A stretch of DNA of 40,373 bases from an uncultured Acetatifactor sp. (GTDB lineage Bacteria > Bacillota > Clostridia > Lachnospirales > Lachnospiraceae): the NCBI GenBank assembly GCA_947586055.1, contig CANPXL010000027.1:1-40373 (forward strand). The letters are read 5' to 3'. A program made the translations under genes and the position numbers. This document shows, one piece after another, positions 34,392 through 40,373 of this stretch. The notes under the pieces are model-generated. The model saw only the letters and a program-made list of their open reading frames with translations, was not told the DNA's origin and did no database searches. Every line of letters starts with the position of its first letter. Position 1 is the stretch's first letter.

Positions 34392-36995
34392 TCAGAGATT
34401 TTCATTCCGGATGGTCTCCACGATGTTCCTTCTGTTGATTTTTCTCATGGAATAATGCATGATCCCGTACAGAAGAAGCGCCACTGCCGCCGCGGAAAGG
34501 GCGCATGCCTGCAGGGGCGGCCGGTAATCCGTCGCGATCCCCGACGAAAAGATCACGTAGAACCAGACAGACAGCCCCAGCCCCAGCGGAATCCCAAACG
34601 CCAATGCCTTCCCTACATAGAACAGGCCCTCCAGCCAGATCATGCGCCGGAATTCCCGCTTTGTCATTCCCACGGCCCGCAGCATGGCAAACTCCGGCGC
34701 CCGCAGTTCCAGATTGGTGGTGATGGTGTTGAAAATATTGGTGATGCCGATCAGCGCAACCACCGTGATAAACCCGTACAGCAGAATGGCTGTCAGAAGG
34801 TAGGCGCTTCTTTCCTCCCGGTAATCGGCCTGATAGTTGCGCACATGGAGCGGATATTCCTTCGTCTGCATCCGCCGCACTTCCTGCTCTACCTTTCCCG
34901 CATCCTCGCACTGAAGGAATACCTCCGCATCCGCGACCCCGCCTTCCTCGAAAATGTCGTACAGTTCATCCATCATCCGGTCGCTTACCGCCAGAACCAG
35001 CGTATTGGTCGTAACCTTCTCCAGCGCCATGAATTTCCGGTCCGTCTGGACCAGAACCGGAATCTCCGCCTCCACGGTCCTGCTTACGTTTTCATCCTCC
35101 TGCATTTTCTTCAGATGCAGAATCTGTCCGGGCCGAAGCTTCGCCACAGAGCCCTGATAAACGCTGTGACCGGTATCCTCGCTGTATTCGTGCAGGCTGT
35201 AGCCCGCGTAGACAATCGCCTTATCCTGCGCATCCTCCGCATCGACGCCCACGCTCTTACAGTACGCCCTGAATGCTTCCTCGCCGAGGGAATAGATATG
35301 AATATACCCGTCGCCCATCTGTCCCCGCGTCTGGTGAAAGTGCTCCAGATAATCGTCCGTGAGATCCAGTTTGTCAAAATCCGTCGTCACAAGAATCCCC
35401 CGGGAAATTTCCGCTTTGCTGACCCCTTCCAGCGCCGCGATCTTAAGGGCGACGGCATAACTGTCCTCCCCCATGAGATCGACGCTCATCTGGTAAGACA
35501 TATTCTGATAATTCATTCCCGACGCCGTCCAAAGCAGCTTCACAAAGGTGGACAGTCCGATAAAGACCGCCACGCTTACAACAATAGAGATCACCGTGGT
35601 ACGATACCTTCTTCTGGCGCGCCGCAGATTGCGGTATGCCACTTTCCCGCCGACGCCGAACACCTTCCCGATCAGGCGGGGGCATTTCATCTCCCGCTTT
35701 CCGATCCGGATGCTGTCGTTTGCGCGAATGGCGCTTAAGGGCGTAACCTTTGAAGCTTTTTTTGCGGACTGCCGCGCGGACAAAAAGACGGTCACCGCCG
35801 CCAGGGCCGCCGCCACAAAGATCGCGGGGGCGGAAACGCCGAATACCATGGGAAGTCCCATGGCGTCGTCCAAAAGACCGCTGATTCCCTTTACAAGGAT
35901 CACGGAAGCGCCGAGACCGCTTAAGATTCCAAGCGGGATCCCGAACATTCCAAGGTAAGCCGCCTCGTAGTATACCATCTTCCTCTGCTGTGCCGAGGTG
36001 GTTCCCACGGAAGCCAGCATGCCGTAAAGTCTCATTTTCTCCGTCATGGAGATCACAAAGCTGTTGCGGATACAGAAAACGCTGGTCACCATGATCACCG
36101 CGACGGCCAGCGCCGCCATTCCGTACAGCATTCTCAGCGTACGGCTGGAAAACCGGAACATCTGCCATCTGATCAGTTCGCTCTGCTCCTTTACACCGGA
36201 AGCCATGCTTCCGGTTCTTTCATACTGCAGATACTCTTCCTCCGAAATCCCAAGGAGCCCCGCCGTCACCTGATCCGCGTTTTTTAACCCCTGTTCATTA
36301 TAAGTGGCGTAAACCTCGAAGGTACCGCCGGACATGCTGGCGTCGTCCCCGCTCAGGTACGTAAAAGCGGAATATCCCGGCGCATACCGGTTCTCCACAA
36401 AATATTCCGGGCGCTCGACGATGCCGACCACCGTGTAGGTTTTGGTAAAGGAAGGCTGCAGGGACTCTCTTTCATAAGTGTAAGGCTTCCCCTGATCCAG
36501 CAATTCCCCGCAGGACTGTCTCTCTCCCACCTGAAGCGTCAGCTCGTCCCCCACCTGAAGATCCACCATGCCGTTGTAAAGGATATGCCGGCCGATTACA
36601 AGCTCGCTGTCCGTCTCCGGCATTCTCCCCTCCGTCAGACGAAGGGGCATGGCTTCTGCGCCGGCCCGGTCAATCGCCCTGATATAGAGATAAGGCTTGT
36701 CGGGATTTTCACTTCCCTCCAGCCAGGCATACCCGACCTCACGCACAGGCACCGCCTTTTCCACATTTACGTTTTCCCGGAAAAACCCGAGATCTTCACC
36801 GGCCACGCCGGTAAACAGATAGTGATAATCTCCCTCCTGCCTTGCGTGGGCGATCAGACTCTCCCGCATACTCTCCGCAAGACACGCCACGCCGGTGATC
36901 AGCGCCGTGGCAAGAATCACCCCGACAATGGTCACAAGCGTCCTCTTGCGGTTTTCCTTCAGGGAGCGCATACAGCACCGTTTCAAAACATTCAT
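34392..36995 (-). CDS. FtsX-domain ABC permease (MacB-like, two FtsX domains)
   Basis: This 867-aa permease has an N-terminal membrane helix (about 18-38) and a large external domain (40-270). Three helices with the first FtsX domain follow (about 285-405). After a second helix (near 465-485) comes another external domain, and the last three helices carry the second FtsX domain (about 745-850). FtsX permeases of this type export or sense peptides and lipids. The ATG overlaps the ATPase stop by 4 bp (ATGA). It ends the order regulator, kinase, ATPase, permease. Confidence 0.93.
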   Translation of the reverse strand: MNVLKRCCMRSLKENRKRTLVTIVGVILATALITGVACLAESMRESLIAHARQEGDYHYLFTGVAGEDLGFFRENVNVEKAVPVREVGYAWLEGSENPDKPYLYIRAIDRAGAEAMPLRLTEGRMPETDSELVIGRHILYNGMVDLQVGDELTLQVGERQSCGELLDQGKPYTYERESLQPSFTKTYTVVGIVERPEYFVENRYAPGYSAFTYLSGDDASMSGGTFEVYATYNEQGLKNADQVTAGLLGISEEEYLQYERTGSMASGVKEQSELIRWQMFRFSSRTLRMLYGMAALAVAVIMVTSVFCIRNSFVISMTEKMRLYGMLASVGTTSAQQRKMVYYEAAYLGMFGIPLGILSGLGASVILVKGISGLLDDAMGLPMVFGVSAPAIFVAAALAAVTVFLSARQSAKKASKVTPLSAIRANDSIRIGKREMKCPRLIGKVFGVGGKVAYRNLRRARRRYRTTVISIVVSVAVFIGLSTFVKLLWTASGMNYQNMSYQMSVDLMGEDSYAVALKIAALEGVSKAEISRGILVTTDFDKLDLTDDYLEHFHQTRGQMGDGYIHIYSLGEEAFRAYCKSVGVDAEDAQDKAIVYAGYSLHEYSEDTGHSVYQGSVAKLRPGQILHLKKMQEDENVSRTVEAEIPVLVQTDRKFMALEKVTTNTLVLAVSDRMMDELYDIFEEGGVADAEVFLQCEDAGKVEQEVRRMQTKEYPLHVRNYQADYREERSAYLLTAILLYGFITVVALIGITNIFNTITTNLELRAPEFAMLRAVGMTKREFRRMIWLEGLFYVGKALAFGIPLGLGLSVWFYVIFSSGIATDYRPPLQACALSAAAVALLLYGIMHYSMRKINRRNIVETIRNENL

Positions 36996-37675
36996 TGCCG
37001 CCGCTCCCCCTTTCCGCCGATCCTGCCGTCCTCGATGGTCAACACTCTGTCCGCCTGCTTCGCCAGCTCCAGATTGTGGGTGATCATGATTACAGTCTGG
37101 TTGTATTTTTGGTTGGAAAGCTTTAACAGCTCCATGATCTCGCTGCTGGAGCGGGTATCAAGGTTTCCCGTGGGTTCGTCCGCCAGCAGTATGGCAGGCC
37201 TTGTGATCAGGGCCCTTCCGATGGCGGTTCTCTGCTGCTGACCGCCGGAGAGCTGGTTCGGAAGAGAATGCATGTGTCTGGAAAGTCCCAGCGTCCGGGC
37301 CAGTTCCTTTACGGCCTGCCGGTCAACCTCCCTCCCGTCCAGTTCCAGAGGAAGCGTTATGTTCTCTTCCACGTCAAGCACCGGAATCAGATTGTAAAAC
37401 TGATAGATCAGCCCTACCTGCCTTCTCCGGAATACCGCCAGCCTGTCGTCCTTCATTTCATAAATGTCATTTCCCTCGATCAACACCTTCCCGGAGGTAG
37501 GCCGGTCCACCCCGCCAAGCAGATGCATCAGCGTGGATTTCCCGCTTCCCGAGCTTCCCACGATGGCGACAAACTCTCCCTGCTCCACGGAAATTTCCGC
37601 GTCGTTCACAGCGATGATCTGATTGTCTCCCGTCCCGTAGACCTTGAAGAGGTGCTCCGTTCTCAATATCTCCAT
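36992..37675 (-). CDS. ABC transporter ATP-binding subunit (MacB/LolD type)
   Basis: This 227-aa ATPase has Walker A IVGSSGSGKSTLMHLLGG, signature QLSGGQQQRTAIGRAL and Walker B AILLADEPTGNLD, followed by the H-loop in MITHNLE. This is the usual partner of FtsX-type permeases. I chose the ATG at 37675, with AAAGGA 9 nt upstream; a longer frame reaches 37696. Its promoter with a tandem repeat lies at 37793-37831. Confidence 0.96.
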   Translation of the reverse strand: MEILRTEHLFKVYGTGDNQIIAVNDAEISVEQGEFVAIVGSSGSGKSTLMHLLGGVDRPTSGKVLIEGNDIYEMKDDRLAVFRRRQVGLIYQFYNLIPVLDVEENITLPLELDGREVDRQAVKELARTLGLSRHMHSLPNQLSGGQQQRTAIGRALITRPAILLADEPTGNLDTRSSSEIMELLKLSNQKYNQTVIMITHNLELAKQADRVLTIEDGRIGGKGERRQ

Positions 37676-37792
37676 TTTCCCGTTTCCTTTCCGCATCCCG
37701 CCGCTTACGCCGTGGTTTCCTCCTTTTGTTTACCCCGGGACTCTCCGCGTTTTTCTCCCTTTTTTCGGCGGCTGCATTTTCTATCTGGAAAC

Positions 37793-37831
37793 AGTATAGA
37801 AAACGAAGATGACATTTCAGTGACATTTCAG
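37793..37831 (-). promoter_or_regulatory. Promoter of the second ABC pair with a tandem 11-bp operator
   Basis: Minus strand: -10 TATACT (37793-37798); the -35 position (37816-37821) is ACTGAA. Two perfect tandem copies of CTGAAATGTCA (37821-37831 and 37810-37820) cover the -35. One helical turn between copies is the classic layout for an OmpR-type dimer. The copies overlap the 3' end of the kinase gene. Confidence 0.65.
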
Positions 37832-39052
37832 AAACTTGATAAAAAACCGAGTTCCCTTCTCCGCATCAGATTCCACCGAGACAGTACCGTTCTGCTGCTT
37901 CAGGATCTCCCTGGTCAGCGCGAGGCCGATTCCAACGCTGTCCTTTCCGGCGGTAGAACCCCGATAAAAGCGCTCAAACAGATGTTTCTGATCTTCCTCC
38001 GGGATCACTTCGCCCCTGTTTTTCACCGTTACCATGGTATAAACGTCATTTTCCTGCGCGCCGATCTCTACCGTACCGCCCGGCTCACTGTGTTCCACGG
38101 CGTTCTTCACCACATTCAGGAAAGCTTCCGTCAGCCACTGCCCGTCCCCGAAAATCTGGATTTCCTCCGGTATCTCCCGCCGCAGCTCTACCTCTGCCAG
38201 TTCCGCCGGCAGTTCCATGCGGCCGCACACTTCTTCGATCAGGGCGTGCAGCTTCAGCGGTTTTCGCTCCAGTTCCACCACCCCCGCATCCAGCCGGGAC
38301 AGTTTCAGCATAGCCGTCACCAGCCATGAGACGCCTGAAATCTGACTGCTGATCTCCGCGAGAAACCGTCTTCTGGTATTCTCATCCATATCCTCATTAT
38401 CGGCCAGATCGTCCACCAGCACCGTCACGGAGGTAAGCGGCGTCTTCAGCTGATGGGAGATGTCCGCAACGGAATCAGCCAGCGCGCGCCGGTTTGCCGC
38501 CGCCTTTTCCGCCTGTTCCCGGAAAAAGACCGTCAGTTTATACACTTCGTTTTTCAGCCCGCTGAGCTCATCGTCGGAATTTTCCCGGATGTCCAGCCTG
38601 TAGTTTCCCCGGGCCAGTTCCTCCATATAGCCGCATATCCCCTGTATCCGCTTCTGCCGCCTTGCCAGATAGAAAAACATACCTCCCGCAAGCGCCGCGC
38701 CCAGAACCGCGGCCGTCAGATTCAGCCGCCACTGAAGAATGTTTACCTGCCGTCTCGAACCGTAAAAAGCGATCTCGGTTCCGTTCTGGAATCCCCCGTA
38801 CTTCTGCAGAAGTTTCCAGCCCCTCCCGTCAGGATCGCTTCCGTTCAGCACCGGGATCACATCCTCTACCCTGGCTTGCGGGTAGGCTTCCTGTACGCTC
38901 CCGATCATCGCCGCAAGGGCCGACTGGTATTCCCGGTTCCACGCCGCGCGGTATCCTGCCATCGAAAGATTTATGACCGCCAGAGCAAGCAGCCAGACCG
39001 CCGCAAAGGCTGCCGCCAGTTTTTTCAGTTCTCTGTTCCAGACTATCTTCAA
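37817..39052 (-). CDS. Sensor histidine kinase linked to the FtsX-type transporter
   Basis: This 411-aa kinase has membrane helices at about 12-31 and 110-130 around an external domain of about 75 residues. A HAMP-like linker follows, then HisKA with His200 (SVADISHQLKTPLT). The HATPase domain has the N-box NVVKNAVEHS and the G-box GIGLALTREIL. The start is TTG at 39052 with GGAGG 6 nt upstream; a longer TTG frame reaches 39079. It lies 23 bp after the regulator. Confidence 0.9.
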   Translation of the reverse strand: MKIVWNRELKKLAAAFAAVWLLALAVINLSMAGYRAAWNREYQSALAAMIGSVQEAYPQARVEDVIPVLNGSDPDGRGWKLLQKYGGFQNGTEIAFYGSRRQVNILQWRLNLTAAVLGAALAGGMFFYLARRQKRIQGICGYMEELARGNYRLDIRENSDDELSGLKNEVYKLTVFFREQAEKAAANRRALADSVADISHQLKTPLTSVTVLVDDLADNEDMDENTRRRFLAEISSQISGVSWLVTAMLKLSRLDAGVVELERKPLKLHALIEEVCGRMELPAELAEVELRREIPEEIQIFGDGQWLTEAFLNVVKNAVEHSEPGGTVEIGAQENDVYTMVTVKNRGEVIPEEDQKHLFERFYRGSTAGKDSVGIGLALTREILKQQNGTVSVESDAEKGTRFFIKFLKCH

Positions 39053-39075
39053 ACCGTTTCCTCCATCCGCCGCGC

Positions 39076-39744
39076 TCAAAATTCCTTCTCCAGACGGTAT
39101 CCCATTCCCCGGACCGTGGTGATGATACTGCAGTCCTCGTCCCCAAGCTTTTCTCGTATCCTCTTCATTGTGACGCTGAGAGTATTGTCATTTACAAAAT
39201 TGTTGGAACTGTCCCAGATGTCCGCCAAAATCGCTTCTCTCGTAAAAAGCTTCCCCGGGCAGGCCATCATGGCGGACAGGATCCTGTACTCCAGCTTTGT
39301 GAGCGGAATCTCCCTCCCGCCGCGGCAGACCTTCCCCGTCTCCTGATCCAACGTGATATCCCCGCATTGTAAAACGGCGTTCCCCTTGCCGCTTCGGCGC
39401 AGTACGCTTTTTATCCTGGAGACCAGCTCCCTGTTGCGGAACGGTTTTACGATATAGTCATCCGCGCCCAGATCCAGCCCCTGCACTACATCGCGTTCCT
39501 GCTCTCTGGCCGTCAGGAAAATGACAGGAACGTCGTTTTCCCTTTTCACAAGCCGGCAGAAGTCAAAACCGCTCCCGTCGGGCAGCATAATGTCCAGCAA
39601 GATCAGATCCGGCGGTTCTTTTTCCGCCATCCCTTCCGCTTCCCGCAGGCTTCTCGCGGTCTGCACCTGATATCCCTCCTGCCGGAGCAGATACTCCAGC
39701 CCCAGGATAATGGCTTCATTGTCTTCTACCAGCAAAAGCTTCAT
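39076..39744 (-). CDS. OmpR-family response regulator
   Basis: This 222-aa protein has a receiver domain (1-118; LLVEDNE, Asp51 in LILLDIMLPDG, Lys in ADDYIVKPF) and a winged-helix domain (130-222; NFVNDNTLSVTMKRIREKL, VRGMGYRL). GGAG lies 5 nt upstream of the ATG at 39744; an in-frame ATG at 39777 only adds poorly conserved residues. Its likely target is the tandem repeat at 37810-37831. It begins the second two-component/ABC set. Confidence 0.95.
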   Translation of the reverse strand: MKLLLVEDNEAIILGLEYLLRQEGYQVQTARSLREAEGMAEKEPPDLILLDIMLPDGSGFDFCRLVKRENDVPVIFLTAREQERDVVQGLDLGADDYIVKPFRNRELVSRIKSVLRRSGKGNAVLQCGDITLDQETGKVCRGGREIPLTKLEYRILSAMMACPGKLFTREAILADIWDSSNNFVNDNTLSVTMKRIREKLGDEDCSIITTVRGMGYRLEKEF

Positions 39745-39834
39745 ACCTGCTCCATTCCCGCGCTGAGCTTTTCGCATTTCCGCGCGTCTTTCCCTATCTG
39801 AGCGTTTGCGCCCGGCTTTCGTCTCTCAACGACA

Positions 39835-39872
39835 AAACCTCTCCCGCCATTATTTTAGCAGAGAGAGGTTTG
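39835..39872 (-). terminator. Weak terminator after the small membrane protein genes
   Basis: AAACCTCTC and GAGAGGTTT arms are separated by about 19 nt, followed by TTTTG on the minus strand. It separates the small gene(s) from the response regulator. Confidence 0.5.
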
Positions 39873-39885
39873 ATTCGTAAAAGGT

Positions 39886-40017
39886 TTATGACTGACCGCG
39901 CCGTTCCTGATTCATTATCTGGTCATACTTTTCCTGCACCATTTTCTTCTTTTTCTGGAAGCTGATATTTTCGCCTTCCTTTCCCACAATACTCCATGGT
40001 GCGTTTGCACAGAGCAT
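39886..40017 (-). CDS. Small basic/charged protein or the second half of a frameshifted gene
   Basis: A 43-aa frame begins at ATG 40017 with AGGAG 9 nt upstream and has the K/E-rich SFQKKKKMVQEKYDQIMNQE. The same frame is open upstream as far as 40245 and overlaps the small membrane protein frame (40047-40208). An extra A in the A6 tract at 40080-40085 would fuse the two into about 107 aa, with a membrane helix followed by a basic tail. I do not recognise the family. It may be a real small gene, or the tail of a disrupted one. Confidence 0.4.
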   Translation of the reverse strand: MLCANAPWSIVGKEGENISFQKKKKMVQEKYDQIMNQERRGQS

Positions 40018-40046
40018 CTGCAGAAACTCCTGCGCGTTCAAGGATT

Positions 40047-40208
40047 TTAATTCACTGGATTGAAGAGACTTCCGTATTGTTTTTTCCCGCTGTAAGAAAG
40101 ATGGAAAAGATAACCGACGCTCGCAATCACCAGCACAGCGAATAAGACAGCTCCGATCCAGGTATCCACGCTTATAGATGTGTCCGCCAATAAGATTACC
40201 GCTCTCAT
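40047..40208 (-). CDS. Small single-pass membrane protein (53 aa)
   Basis: GGAGA lies 4 nt before the ATG at 40208. The 53-residue product has one membrane helix (about 17-38; WIGAVLFAVLVIASVGYLF) and a short basic tail. The stop at 40047 follows a frame change at the A6 tract. I do not recognise the family. It follows the probable rRNA operon by about 150 bp. Confidence 0.5.
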   Translation of the reverse strand: MRAVILLADTSISVDTWIGAVLFAVLVIASVGYLFHLSYSGKKQYGSLFNPVN

Positions 40209-40243
40209 TTTCTCTCCTGCTGATCGAAATAATCCCCTGAAAC

Positions 40244-40275
40244 ATTTTTATCCGTCTACACGAACAGACGGATAA
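40244..40275. other. Hairpin between the rRNA edge and the small gene
   Basis: The perfect arms ATCCGTCT and AGACGGAT around an 8-nt loop are flanked by A/T-rich words. There is no T-run on the 3' side of either strand, so I do not call it a terminator. It may be an rRNA operon trailer structure. Confidence 0.35.
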
Positions 40276-40357
40276 AATAAAATAATCTGAAATCTCTCAG
40301 GTTTGCACCCTCAAAACCGAACATTGAATCTCTCTCCCAAACATCCCTCTTCCTTTC

Positions 40358-40373
40358 GGTTAAGCATACGATT
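40358..40373 (-). rRNA. Probable 3' end of 23S rRNA (cut by the window edge)
   Basis: Minus strand: the last bases read ATCG...CTTAACC, as at the 3' end of many 23S genes, which pairs with the GGTTAAG at its 5' end. It is followed by the trailer word TTCAATGTTCGGTTTTGAG, often found after rRNA genes in Firmicutes. Only 16 bases are visible. The call rests on recall. Confidence 0.45.

Noticed and set aside
34455..35738. Plus-strand frame of 427 codons opposite the FtsX-type permease
   Set aside because: The permease on the minus strand has clear domains and an overlapping start with the ATPase; the opposite frame is a shadow.
40244..40275. Strong hairpin as a transcription terminator
   Set aside because: It has no T-run on the 3' side of either strand.

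Overview
The window looks like a chromosomal segment of a Gram-positive Clostridia, most likely Lachnospiraceae. It is GC-rich for that group and has strong GGAGG ribosome sites. It pairs ACT-domain and UPF0210 genes, has a pta-ackA acetate module and an FtsA-like gene next to coaE/polA. Almost every gene lies on the minus strand; tmcAL is the only clear plus-strand gene. The taxon is inferred from gene content, not from a search.

Region 1 (0-7.6 kb): a membrane-anchored C39-like peptidase, ackA and pta, then tmcAL on the opposite strand. The pta and tmcAL promoters face each other and share bases of their -10 boxes. UPF0210, its ACT-domain partner and a WalJ-like metallo-hydrolase follow. 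Region 2 (7.6-13.6 kb): a tightly packed run of a zinc-finger membrane protein, polA, coaE, a large FtsA-like protein and walJ, apparently read from one promoter at 13.56 kb. Region 3 (13.6-18.5 kb): a regulator-ATPase-permease-kinase ABC/two-component module, then a membrane-bound XRE regulator.

Region 4 (18.5-23.3 kb) is an AT-richer accessory island: an esterase, a GNAT acetyltransferase, two flavodoxin-like proteins and an XRE regulator. It also holds the C-terminal relic of a serine recombinase, another gene relic, and four copies of an intergenic repeat of about 75-200 bp. It looks like a decayed mobile element. Region 5 (23.3-34.3 kb): an orphan HMGL-like aldolase and a thioesterase, tRNA-Leu(CAA), an LD-carboxypeptidase, lysA, ung, hisF and hisH. 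These are followed by a large acidic single-pass membrane protein, a sirtuin-fold protein without the catalytic histidine, and CheV.

Region 6 (34.4-40.4 kb): a second two-component/ABC module with a MacB/FtsX-type permease, then a small membrane protein that may be split by a frameshift. The right edge probably holds the last bases of a minus-strand 23S rRNA. Both ABC modules carry direct repeats with a period of about 11 bp just upstream of, or over, the -35 of the transporter promoter. These are good candidates for binding sites of the partner response regulators. I see no CRISPR array, intact prophage or intact insertion sequence, and no clear new defence system.
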